Shown here: piece by piece, positions 1-6,289 of the stretch | Position numbering within the stretch: position 1 is the first letter of the stretch | Layout of the letters: the number at the start of each line of letters is the position of its first letter | Assembly (NCBI GenBank): GCA_040390045.1 | Contig: JAZJZC010000001.1 | Coordinates: 1 to 34,674 of the forward strand | Source of the DNA: Patescibacteria group bacterium | GTDB taxonomy: Bacteria; Patescibacteriota; Minisyncoccia; Phycocordibacterales; SIBU01 | Direction of reading: 5' to 3' | DNA length: 34,674 bases | Position numbers and translations under genes: made by a program | Notes under the pieces: generated by a model | What the model was told of the DNA's origin: nothing | Database searches by the model: none | What the model saw: only the letters and a program-made list of their open reading frames with translations

Positions 1-34
1 CTGAAAGCCCGATGCGCGATGCTTCGCTCGAATG

Positions 35-63
35 AGCGCCTGCGGCGCTGGGGGTTTTGTTTT
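35..63 (+). terminator. Possible terminator of an upstream plus-strand transcript
   Basis: The 6-bp stem AGCGCC/GGCGCT (35-40 with 44-49, loop TGC) is followed by a G-run and a T-rich tail. It would end a plus-strand transcript entering from outside the window. The preceding bases 1-34 hold no gene that I can support. Confidence 0.35.
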
Positions 64-76
64 GTGGATATCCTAA

Positions 77-361
77 TTATTTTTTCTTGCCAACTACACT
101 TACAGTCTTCTTAACCTTCGTCGTATTATCAAAACCTCGTTTTCGTGTGTGGCCATATGCAACAACTCCTTCCTTGAGAGCAAAGAGGGTGTGATCCTTT
201 CCCAAACCAACGTTTTGACCCGCAAGAATACGAGTGCCACGCTGACGAACAATTACAGAACCAATCTGAGCAGATTCGCCTCCATAAAGCTTAATACCAA
301 GGTATTTTGGATTTACATCGGTAAGGTTTTTCGCTGTTCCGCCGGCCTTCTTTGTTGCCAT
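77..361 (-). CDS. rpmA: 50S ribosomal protein L27 (bL27)
   Basis: This is a 94-residue protein of the usual L27 length. The N-terminus [12 protein letters not shown] and the segments [21 protein letters not shown] and [14 protein letters not shown] are characteristic of the family. L27 sits at the peptidyl-transferase side of the large subunit, where its basic N-terminal tail reaches the active site. There is no N-terminal extension of the Firmicute type that needs proteolysis. The partner gene rplU (L21) is not next to it here: the upstream neighbour is a divergent membrane protein gene starting 50 bases away. The start ATG is the only reasonable one. The 3' side lacks an obvious terminator in this orientation. 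Confidence 0.97.
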   Translation of the reverse strand: MATKKAGGTAKNLTDVNPKYLGIKLYGGESAQIGSVIVRQRGTRILAGQNVGLGKDHTLFALKEGVVAYGHTRKRGFDNTTKVKKTVSVVGKKK

Positions 362-373
362 ATAATAGTATTA

Positions 374-402
374 AAGACAAAATTGAATAATATCGATATA
401 AT
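374..402 (+). promoter_or_regulatory. Sigma70-type promoter of the 412-834 gene, probably giving a leaderless mRNA
   Basis: AAGACA (374-379) and a perfect TATAAT (397-402) are separated by 17 bases. The ATG at 412 is only 9 bases beyond the -10 box, so transcription should start at or within a few bases of the start codon. No Shine-Dalgarno sequence is present. Confidence 0.6.
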
Positions 403-411
403 TTAAGTGCC

Positions 412-834
412 ATGAGTATAAAGGATTATTGGGAAAAAATCAAGTTTAGCAGCTGGCTTTCAGAGGGCAGCCAAAGGTATTACACGACAATCCTAATTAT
501 CCTTGTAGGGCTTAGTTCTTTTGGTCTGGGACGACTTTCCGTAGCGAATACTAGCCGTGAGCCCATTACCATTGAGCAGGGAAGTGAAGCAATCAAGAAT
601 ATCGATACCACAAAACTACAGGCCACAGCCATTCAAAGCCTTGCGCCAACCCAACCGGCGGGAACGGCAAAAGCTGGTGGAATTGTTGCCTCAAAAAATG
701 GCACCAAATATTATTTCCCGTGGTGTGGATCGGCAAACAACATTGCTGAAAAAAATAAAGTTTGGTTTAATTCGGAAGCCGAAGCGAGAGCCAAGGGTTA
801 CGAGCCGGCATCAAACTGTAAAGGATTAAAATAG
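412..834 (+). CDS. Membrane-anchored protein with an Ada-like metal-binding domain
   Basis: This is a 140-residue protein. Residues about 25-45 (TTILIILVGLSSFGLGRL) form a single membrane segment, followed by a linker rich in T, A and Q. The C-terminal ~50 residues (ASKNGTKYYFPWCGSA, then NKVWFNSEAEARAKGYEPASNC) match the pattern of the Ada zinc-binding family: K-Y-Y-x-P-x-C, VWF-x-S-x-x-E-A-x-x-x-GY-x-P, then a last Cys. That domain occurs alone in many small anchored proteins, including nuclease-associated ones, and here has no methyltransferase part. Only two cysteines are visible where Ada itself uses four, so metal binding is uncertain. The role is unknown. The gene has its own promoter just upstream and is followed by tRNA-Val. 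Confidence 0.75.
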   Translation: MSIKDYWEKIKFSSWLSEGSQRYYTTILIILVGLSSFGLGRLSVANTSREPITIEQGSEAIKNIDTTKLQATAIQSLAPTQPAGTAKAGGIVASKNGTKYYFPWCGSANNIAEKNKVWFNSEAEARAKGYEPASNCKGLK

Positions 835-850
835 ACAAATACGCATATTT

Positions 851-925
851 GCGTCTTTAGCTCAGTGGTAGAGCGTTCCGTTCACATCGGAAAGGCCGTA
901 AGTTCGATCCTTACAAGACGCACCA
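851..925 (+). tRNA. tRNA-Val (anticodon CAC)
   Basis: A full cloverleaf folds. The acceptor is GCGTCTT/AAGACGC (851-857 with 915-921), the D-stem GCTC/GAGC, and the anticodon stem TTCCG/CGGAA (876-880 with 888-892) with loop TTCACAT, so the anticodon is CAC at 883-885 (codon GTG). The T-stem is GTAAG/CTTAC with loop TTCGATC. Discriminator A922 is followed by an encoded CCA (923-925). Confidence 0.97.
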
Positions 926-971
926 ATTTAATTTCTACTTGTAAAAAAATCTCATTTGGATAATACTAAAT

Positions 972-1158
972 ATCCGCGATGGAGTGGCAATCGCGTCTGT
1001 GACTGTGTACTGGAGTTACACCAACACAGAGGCGCCGAGTGTGCGTTGGATTTTACTCCAAAATCTACAAGGAGGTATATCCACGCTCGGCGCTAACCCT
1101 TTTCTGGATGTTCTTTTTCTTGAATCCAAACCGCGAAAACTATTCGCGGTTTTCTTTT
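972..1158 (+). ncRNA. Candidate structured non-coding RNA with complementary hairpin loops (no known family recognised)
   Basis: This RNA of about 186 nt lies between two tRNA genes. A plausible promoter is TTGTAA (939-944), 16 bases, TAATAC (961-966). Hairpin 1 (975-995) is CGCGAT/ATCGCG with loop GGAGTGGCA. Hairpin 2 (997-1029) is CTGTG/CACAG enclosing GTGTA/TACAC with loop CTGGAGT. Hairpin 3 is a 12-bp stem (1032-1043 with 1082-1093, one G-T pair) that encloses GATTTT/AAAATC with loop ACTCC (1055-1059) and the unpaired AAGGAGGT. A terminator ends the unit. The reading frames across it look non-coding. It does not match signature motifs of RNase P RNA, tmRNA or SRP RNA, and its separate hairpins differ from the rod shape of 6S RNA. 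Folding was done by eye. Confidence 0.6.
1128..1158 (+). terminator. Intrinsic terminator of the intergenic RNA
   Basis: A perfect 10-bp stem AAACCGCGAA/TTCGCGGTTT (1128-1137 with 1143-1152, loop AACTA) is followed by TCTTTT. Confidence 0.85.
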
Positions 1159-1216
1159 ACCCAAAATTTGCCGACTTTAATAAATCTGTTACTATTCTCG
1201 TTGAAACAACGGGTTA

Positions 1217-1287
1217 CGGAGTGTAGTATAACGGTAGTATGTACGATTCGGGTTCGTACGATCCGGGTTCAAATCCCGGCACTCCGA
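1217..1287 (+). tRNA. tRNA-Pro (anticodon CGG), CCA not encoded
   Basis: The acceptor is CGGAGTG/CACTCCG (1217-1223 with 1280-1286). The anticodon stem TACGA/TCGTA (1242-1246 with 1254-1258) carries loop TTCGGGT, so the anticodon is CGG at 1249-1251 with G37. The T-arm is CCGGG/CCCGG with loop TTCAAAT. After the discriminator A1287 the DNA reads CAA rather than CCA, so the tail must be added by a nucleotidyltransferase, unlike the other two tRNAs here. Confidence 0.95.
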
Positions 1288-1329
1288 CAATAAATCAGAC
1301 CTCTGATCCAGGGACTTTTAAAAAACCTA

Positions 1330-1338
1330 TGCTATTAT
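1330..1338 (+). promoter_or_regulatory. Extended -10 promoter of the AI-2E family gene
   Basis: TGC followed by TATTAT (1333-1338) is an extended -10 element. The -35 region is weak. The gene begins 32 bases downstream, without a clear Shine-Dalgarno sequence. Confidence 0.5.
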
Positions 1339-1370
1339 ATATAGTGTTGTTTTAATAATTTCAGCTCGAA

Positions 1371-2402
1371 ATGTATACCAACAAACTAGGTTACTATTTT
1401 TTAATTTTTTTAATAACCGCCATCTTCGGACTTTCTGCTTTTATTTTCTGGCCATTTTTTGGCGCCTGTGTACTCGCCGTAGTTTTTGGAGTCATTTTCC
1501 AACCCGTTCACAACAAGATTCTTCAATACACCAAAAACAGCCGGATGTTTTCGGCTCTTTTGACAACCATCATTATTATATTGGTCGTCATCACCCCAAT
1601 TTTCTTTTTAGGAATGCAGATTTTTCAGGAAGCCCAAAACCTTAATCTCTCAACGGACTCTCAGGGCGGTAGCAACATCGTGTCGACCATCACAGCATTC
1701 ACCTCGAAAATCGAGAGTACTTTTCCTTTTTTAAAAAATATTACGATTGATATCAACCAATATCTCAGAGGTATTTTAGGTTCTTTGACCCAGCACTTTG
1801 GAGACATTTTTTCCAGTTTTGCCAAACTCTTCGCCAACATATTTATCTTTCTTTTCACGTTGTATTACATTTTGAAAGATGGCGCGGAAATTAGAAAATT
1901 CGTAGTCAAATTAAGCCCATTACCTGACAGAGACGACAACATTATTCTGAACAAGCTGGCGCTCGCCATTCACTCCGTCGTAATCGGCAGCTTACTTGTT
2001 GCCGTTATTCAAGGAGGGGTGGCCTCGATTGGATTTTTAATTTTCGGCTTGCCAAACGTCATCTTGTGGGGAATCGTAGCAACATTTTCCGCCCTTATCC
2101 CTGGCGTTGGCACTTCCTTGGTTCTTATTCCCGCTATAGCATTTCTGTTCTTCACCGGACACACTGTGCAGGCGATTGGCTTATTTATTTGGGCGGCACT
2201 CGCAGTTGGTCTCATCGACAATTTTCTCAGCCCGAAACTACTCAGCCGCGGAATGGAATTGCACCCTCAAATTGTTCTTATCTCAGTCTTAGGCGGACTG
2301 ATGCTATTTGGACCGCTTGGATTTCTAATCGGACCACTAACATTAAATTTACTTTTTGCTCTGCTTGATATTTATTCGCACGTGACCAAGCCGACAAACT
2401 AA
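1371..2402 (+). CDS. AI-2E family transporter (PerM/YdiK-type permease)
   Basis: This 343-residue polytopic membrane protein is of the usual family length. There are paired N-terminal membrane segments (residues about 8-42 and 60-82), a soluble loop rich in S/T (about 85-145), then five or so further segments. The family signature is visible in the C-terminal half (GLPNVILWGIVATFSALIPG and LIDNFLSPKLLSRGMELHP). Members were named for autoinducer-2 export in E. coli, but most homologues have no proven substrate and some act in sodium/proton exchange, so the substrate here is open. The gene stands between tRNA-Pro and an exonuclease gene on the same strand and has its own extended -10 promoter. 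Confidence 0.9.
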   Translation: MYTNKLGYYFLIFLITAIFGLSAFIFWPFFGACVLAVVFGVIFQPVHNKILQYTKNSRMFSALLTTIIIILVVITPIFFLGMQIFQEAQNLNLSTDSQGGSNIVSTITAFTSKIESTFPFLKNITIDINQYLRGILGSLTQHFGDIFSSFAKLFANIFIFLFTLYYILKDGAEIRKFVVKLSPLPDRDDNIILNKLALAIHSVVIGSLLVAVIQGGVASIGFLIFGLPNVILWGIVATFSALIPGVGTSLVLIPAIAFLFFTGHTVQAIGLFIWAALAVGLIDNFLSPKLLSRGMELHPQIVLISVLGGLMLFGPLGFLIGPLTLNLLFALLDIYSHVTKPTN

Positions 2403-2427
2403 TCGCACACCGCGTTTTACCATCTCA

Positions 2428-3009
2428 ATGATTATTATTGATGTTGAAGCCTCTGGAGTAAGCCCCGAAAAAGATTCGCTGGTCAGTGTAGCCGCGATTG
2501 ATTTTACCAACCCAGAAAATCGCTTTTATGAGGAATGTCGAATTTGGGATGGCGCGCACATTGAGGAGGATGCAATGGCAGTAAACGGATTTAGCCGAGA
2601 AGAAATTACAGATCCAAACAAAAAAACCGATAGGGAAGTGGTGATTGATTTTTTAGCGTGGCTTGAAAAAATCGAAGAAAAAACTATTGCAGGACACAAC
2701 CCCTCATTCGACCGAGACTTTCTGCAAGCCACCGCTTTTCGAAATCACTTGAATTGGCCACTGGCCCATCGCACGATTGACCTCCATTCAATCTGCTACT
2801 TCGACATGATCAAAAAGGGAATTGAGGTTCCTATAATCCACGGCCACTCAGCGTTAAATTCCGATGCGGTTTTTAAATATGTCGGGCTACCTGAGGAACC
2901 GAAACCACACAACGCACTGACTGGTGCACTCATGGAAGCTGAGGCCTTCGGAAGATTATTTTACGGAAAACCTTTCATGGAAGATTTTGCAAAATATCCT
3001 CTATTGTGA
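2428..3009 (+). CDS. DEDDh-type 3'-5' exonuclease-like protein lacking the last catalytic Asp
   Basis: This 193-residue single-domain protein belongs to the RNase T / DNA polymerase III epsilon superfamily. Motif I is IIIDVEASG (D5, E7). Motif II is AGHNPSFDRDF (D95). Motif III begins at H161 in PHNALTGALMEAEAF. In canonical DEDDh enzymes an Asp follows five residues after that His; here the position is G166, with only Glu nearby (E170, E172). Either a Glu replaces it or activity is altered. No polymerase or helicase domain is attached. Proofreading, RNA processing and single-strand DNA trimming are all possible. It begins 25 bases after the permease gene, has no visible Shine-Dalgarno sequence, and ends in TGA. 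Confidence 0.85.
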   Translation: MIIIDVEASGVSPEKDSLVSVAAIDFTNPENRFYEECRIWDGAHIEEDAMAVNGFSREEITDPNKKTDREVVIDFLAWLEKIEEKTIAGHNPSFDRDFLQATAFRNHLNWPLAHRTIDLHSICYFDMIKKGIEVPIIHGHSALNSDAVFKYVGLPEEPKPHNALTGALMEAEAFGRLFYGKPFMEDFAKYPLL

Positions 3010-3038
3010 AAGAATACTTCCTTAGCTTTTAAATAGTA

Positions 3039-3680
3039 ATGAAAGAGGGTGGAACTACAACTATATACCTTCTCCGACATGCCCAAACGGAACACAATGA
3101 AAAACAGATTTTTCAGGGACATTTTGATGGAAAAGGTACTCATGTAACTGAACAAGGAAAAAGGGATTTAGAGGGATATCTGAAGCGCTTCGAAAAGGTC
3201 TCTTTCTCAGCTATTTTTTGTTCAGACCTAACTCGCTCTCGGCAAACCGCAGAAATTTTTTCCAAAAAATTTGGCCTACCCGTACTTGCAACGCCTCTAT
3301 TGCGTGGAAAGCGCATGGGTCACTATGAAGGAACGTTTGTATCAGACTATCGTATCAAAAACAAAGAAGTCCTTGGCAAAATGCACACGCTCTCGGAACA
3401 GGAACAATGGGATCACAAAATGTCCAAAGAAATGGAAAGTAACGCGGAAGTATTACGACGCCTTATGATTTTTTTGCGAAATGCTACTGCAACCTACCCT
3501 GGTAAAAATATTCTAGCCATAACTCACGGCGGAGTGATCCGAAACCTGCTTTTCTATCTTACATGGGCTAAACAACACGAAATGCGAGCTGGAAGTGTCA
3601 ATAATGGCGGCTACGTTAAGCTAATTTTTGACGGAACCACGTTTAAAGCAGAGGAATTATTCGGAATTGCGAAAAATTAG
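3039..3680 (+). CDS. Histidine phosphatase family protein (phosphoglycerate mutase-like)
   Basis: This 213-residue protein carries the RHG-type motif as LLRHAQTEHN (phospho-accepting His at residue 14) near the N-terminus and the second catalytic His in AITHGGVIRNLL in the C-terminal third. SDLTRSRQTAEIF is the conserved substrate-loop region of this superfamily. Members include cofactor-dependent phosphoglycerate mutase, broad-range sugar phosphatases and cobalamin-pathway phosphatases. The length and divergence favour a general phosphatase, but the substrate cannot be read from the sequence. It starts 29 bases after the exonuclease gene and probably shares its transcript. Only a weak terminator-like hairpin follows. 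Confidence 0.9.
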   Translation: MKEGGTTTIYLLRHAQTEHNEKQIFQGHFDGKGTHVTEQGKRDLEGYLKRFEKVSFSAIFCSDLTRSRQTAEIFSKKFGLPVLATPLLRGKRMGHYEGTFVSDYRIKNKEVLGKMHTLSEQEQWDHKMSKEMESNAEVLRRLMIFLRNATATYPGKNILAITHGGVIRNLLFYLTWAKQHEMRAGSVNNGGYVKLIFDGTTFKAEELFGIAKN

Positions 3681-3764
3681 GTGAATTTTTGGTAACCAAC
3701 CGATCAACCTACCCAAATCGGTTAAAAGTGGTCTAAAGTATTTTGCCTGAAAATCCTAAAATAT

Positions 3765-3787
3765 GGCCTTAAATAAGGTTATTTTTT
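3765..3787 (+). terminator. Weak terminator-like hairpin after the phosphatase gene
   Basis: CCTT/AAGG (3767-3770 with 3775-3778) with loop AAAT is followed by TTATTTTTT. The stem is short, so its efficiency is doubtful. The rest of the gap 3681-3820 holds nothing else I can support. Confidence 0.4.
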
Positions 3788-3820
3788 GCCTTGGATACTA
3801 CGGCAAAACTCTAAAAAGTC

Positions 3821-3849
3821 TTGACAAACTAATCCATAAATGCTAATAT
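3821..3849 (+). promoter_or_regulatory. Strong consensus promoter of the transglycosylase-like gene
   Basis: A perfect -35 TTGACA (3821-3826) and TAATAT (3844-3849) lie 17 bases apart, with TGC directly before the -10 making it extended. This is the best promoter in the window. The predicted start is near 3856. Confidence 0.85.
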
Positions 3850-3856
3850 GTTAGTA

Positions 3857-3877
3857 CATCAGACCTAAAGTCTGGTG
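3857..3877 (+). promoter_or_regulatory. Hairpin at the 5' end of the transglycosylase-like mRNA
   Basis: CATCAGAC/GTCTGGTG (3857-3864 with 3870-3877, one T-G pair, loop CTAAA) is followed by TTTTAATTT. It starts almost at the predicted transcription start, so it could stabilise the 5' end or act as an attenuator. A second weaker pairing, TCTCGAC with GTTGAGA, spans about 3897-3929 and would cover the GAGAG purine stretch before the start codon. Confidence 0.45.
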
Positions 3878-3933
3878 TTTTAATTTATCAGGCGAATCTC
3901 GACCACGAATGTTAACTATCCCGTTGAGAGAGT

Positions 3934-4428
3934 TTGGTAAACAAAATTATGATAGAACTTACTACAAGCGCTTTCATGATCTTCTCAATGCTGTATAGTT
4001 CTGTATCGCCTACTGTACAAAACAACGTAGACTACAAGACCTATAAGCAAACTGAGGACATCACTATCGTTGACGGAGTGGCTCTTGAGTCAGCTCCAGT
4101 GAGCGCTAAAAATAACGTAGAAATCATTGTGCGTGAATATTTTGAGGATACGCCGATCTTGGCGGAAATCGCGAAATGTGAATCACAATTTCGACAGATT
4201 GGTTCAAGTGGTAACATTATTCGAGGTAAGGTAAACAAAAGTGATATTGGGGTGATGCAAATCAACACCTACTATCACGCTAAACAGGCTGAGAAGCTTG
4301 GGCTTGACCTAAACACCCTTCTAGGAAACATGGCCTATGGAAAAGTTCTGTATGAAAAAGAGGGAACTGCTCCATGGATTTCATCTTCACCATGTTGGAA
4401 TAAATATGTTGCGATGAATCGAAAATAA
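3934..4428 (+). CDS. Small secreted lytic-transglycosylase-like protein
   Basis: This protein has 164 residues from a TTG start, or 159 from the ATG at 3949. The TTG start adds a Lys before the hydrophobic stretch IELTTSAFMIFSMLYSS, which suits a signal peptide, and GAGAG lies just before it; the choice is not secure. The C-terminal half resembles the goose-lysozyme/SLT fold: PILAEIAKCESQF carries the likely catalytic Glu, followed by DIGVMQINTYYH, an N-x-x-YG segment and GTAPWISSSPCW. Such proteins cleave or remodel peptidoglycan outside the membrane. A consensus promoter and a structured leader of about 90 bases precede it and a strong terminator follows, so it is monocistronic. Confidence 0.75.
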   Translation: MVNKIMIELTTSAFMIFSMLYSSVSPTVQNNVDYKTYKQTEDITIVDGVALESAPVSAKNNVEIIVREYFEDTPILAEIAKCESQFRQIGSSGNIIRGKVNKSDIGVMQINTYYHAKQAEKLGLDLNTLLGNMAYGKVLYEKEGTAPWISSSPCWNKYVAMNRK

Positions 4429-4431
4429 AAT

Positions 4432-4469
4432 AAAAGCCCGGCGACATGGTCGCCGGGCTTTTATTTTTT
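4432..4469. terminator. Strong bidirectional terminator
   Basis: A 14-bp stem (4432-4445 with 4449-4462, loop ATG) is rich in G+C. T-runs follow on the plus strand and T-rich DNA follows on the minus strand. It closes the transglycosylase-like gene and the long minus-strand cell-wall operon that ends at 4720. Confidence 0.9.
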
Positions 4470-4719
4470 TAAATTTTATTTGATTGAGAAGAGGGAGAAA
4501 TAAATTTTAATTTTTAAAATCTAACGGTGTCTGTGTGCAGAGTAGAAAAAGATATCGTGCTAAAAGGGGACTAATGCCATTCCAATTCGCTCACGCTCAT
4601 AGGAACTGCGTGTCGCACAATATATCTTTGCGACCACATACTACCTACAAGCCCCGAGACTTGGTGGCCGAAATCTCTAGGAGATCTTACCTACTTCAAC
4701 CTGATCATTATAAATTAGC
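4470..4719. other. 250-base gap with clustered hairpins, no clear gene
   Basis: A reading frame (GTG at 4535 to 4723, 62 codons) crosses it but has no ribosome binding site or recognisable family and reads like chance coding. In RNA form two stems of equal size abut: CACGC/GCGTG (4592-4596 with 4608-4612) and TCGCA/TGCGA (4613-4617 with 4629-4633), both with 11-base loops. A third hairpin follows, CCAC/GTGG around CAAG/CTTG (4634-4667), whose loop CCCC could pair with GGGG at 4566-4569. It may be a structured RNA on either strand or the 3' region of the minus-strand operon. Confidence 0.3.
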
Positions 4720-4974
4720 CTAAAATAAATTGAGAATTTTTTCCCAAATAGATACTAGAAATTCGACGCTCTTTCCCCACGCCAAGATCGCAGGTTGAAT
4801 TACAAAATCATTAAAAAAAGTTACGAATAAATTCCAACCGTACGCTAAATTTTCTTTGACAACTGGCAACGTCACAATTTTCTCAAAATTGAGTCCAAAA
4901 TATCCTAAAATAATCAAAATCGCCACAATCAGAATGATGAGCTTGATGAATCCTCGATTAGGGTTGGTTTGCAT
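4720..4974 (-). CDS. Small membrane protein of unknown function
   Basis: This protein has 84 residues. After a short basic-polar start (MQTNPNRGF) comes one strongly hydrophobic segment, residues about 10-27 (IKLIILIVAILIILGYFG). The rest is amphipathic and aromatic-rich and may contain a second, weaker membrane helix (residues about 48-68). I recognise no family. It is the last gene of the minus-strand run, 27 bases after the M23 peptidase gene, and the strong terminator at 4432-4469 lies beyond it. Its position at the end of a cell-envelope operon suggests, but does not show, a role at the envelope. Confidence 0.65.
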   Translation of the reverse strand: MQTNPNRGFIKLIILIVAILIILGYFGLNFEKIVTLPVVKENLAYGWNLFVTFFNDFVIQPAILAWGKSVEFLVSIWEKILNLF

Positions 4975-5001
4975 CGCGGGTGATAAATTTATTGCTAAAA
5001 A

Positions 5002-6285
5002 TTAAAGATATAACAAAGGGTTTAAATAGGCGTTCAAACTACCAACGGGCATGATGTATGTAGCGTTGCAACTCTTACTTGGCCTGCTTACAATCTCTAC
5101 ACCTTGACTCGCGTACACCGTAAAATGTAGATGTGGGCCGGTGGCGTATCCGGTTTCGCCGCTGTATCCTATTATTTCACCAGTTTGAACCTCCTGACCG
5201 GCAGAAACTTTAATGACCGAAAGATGCGCATAGAGCGTCGTCAGACCGTTGTGGTGATCTATGAGTACCCATTTGCCATAGGACGCATTTGGACAGGCCG
5301 TATCAGTGTTGCCAGTACCCAAAACTTTGCCTGACAGGGCCGATTTAACGGGTGTGCCGATAGATGCGGCAAGATCAATACCGTTATGCCCACGACCATT
5401 ATAAGCCTGGACATGACTGCGAGCAAAATCGGTATCCCCAAATTGCTGCGTAATTCTTACCTTATCAAGCGGCCATTTTAGAACTCCTGAGCCAGTTTGA
5501 GGCAAACTCGATGGATCAATGGCAAACTTAAGCTGGGACTCGAAGCTCAGTAATTCTTTTTCAAACGAATCTCTGAGAGCCTGTTTCTGTGCTAAAATTT
5601 TTCTATAGGCCTCCTCCTGGCTCTTTGTTTGCACAAGTAGTTTGTTTGTCTGGGTTTTATTATATTCCGCCACTTTTTTCTTATCAGTGAGACTATCCGC
5701 CAGAGTAACCAAACTATCACGGGCTTTTTGGGACTGGAGCTTGCTATCCTCCAACTGTGACTTCAAAGTTTTTAGCTTAGCAAGCTCGCTGTTTAAACTT
5801 TCATTGAGCTGACCGAGCGTTTCAACACGATCAAGGAAACTAGAAATACTTTTGTAGGTCAAAAGCGTCTCAACAAGTGAGGTTGATTCTTCCTCGTCAG
5901 TTTCTGCCAAGGTATTCGAAATAGATTGAACAGATTTTTTTATTGAAGTTTCAGAATCAGAAATCTGAATATTGAGTTTCTGTATTGAAAGATTAGCGGA
6001 TGCAATCTTGTTTTCAAGCGAGGAAATTTCAGCAGAAAGCTTCTTTCGAGTTAGTTCAAGCGCAGCGATTTTACTTTTAAGCGTCTTCCCTTCCGTGCTC
6101 GTTTTTTCAACTTGGGACTGGTACTGAGCAATCTCAACTTCCAAATCTTTTATAACCTTGTTTCGTTCGTCAATTTTACTTTTGAGATCCTCAATAAGAT
6201 CAGCATGAACCCGTGGCACAGAAAAAATCGACAGGAAAAACAATCCGAGCAGGAATACGCAAATTAATTTTAAAAACTTGTGCAT
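5002..6285 (-). CDS. Secreted M23 family metallopeptidase with coiled coil (EnvC/NlpD-like)
   Basis: This is a 427-residue protein. A signal peptide or anchor occupies residues 1-28 (LICVFLLGLFFLSIF, then VHADL). Residues about 30-260 are a long heptad-rich coiled coil, as in EnvC and other murein hydrolase activators. The C-terminal ~150 residues form the LytM/M23 domain with zinc motifs GHNGIDLAA (H-x-x-x-D) and GPHLHFTVY (H-x-H). With these ligands intact it could be an active glycyl/D,D-endopeptidase, whereas EnvC of E. coli has lost its zinc site and only activates amidases. It acts outside the membrane, probably at division. It lies 4 bases after gltX and is co-transcribed with the cell-wall genes upstream. 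Confidence 0.9.
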   Translation of the reverse strand: MHKFLKLICVFLLGLFFLSIFSVPRVHADLIEDLKSKIDERNKVIKDLEVEIAQYQSQVEKTSTEGKTLKSKIAALELTRKKLSAEISSLENKIASANLSIQKLNIQISDSETSIKKSVQSISNTLAETDEEESTSLVETLLTYKSISSFLDRVETLGQLNESLNSELAKLKTLKSQLEDSKLQSQKARDSLVTLADSLTDKKKVAEYNKTQTNKLLVQTKSQEEAYRKILAQKQALRDSFEKELLSFESQLKFAIDPSSLPQTGSGVLKWPLDKVRITQQFGDTDFARSHVQAYNGRGHNGIDLAASIGTPVKSALSGKVLGTGNTDTACPNASYGKWVLIDHHNGLTTLYAHLSVIKVSAGQEVQTGEIIGYSGETGYATGPHLHFTVYASQGVEIVSRPSKSCNATYIMPVGSLNAYLNPLLYL

Positions 6286-6289
6286 TCCT

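Noticed and set aside
972-1158. RNase P RNA, tmRNA, SRP RNA or 6S RNA between the tRNAs
   Set aside because: The conserved core motifs of the first three are absent, and the multi-hairpin layout is unlike the rod-shaped 6S RNA.
4535-4723. 62-codon GTG frame in the gap after the bidirectional terminator
   Set aside because: It has no Shine-Dalgarno sequence, no recognisable family and a composition like random sequence. RNA structure explains the region at least as well.
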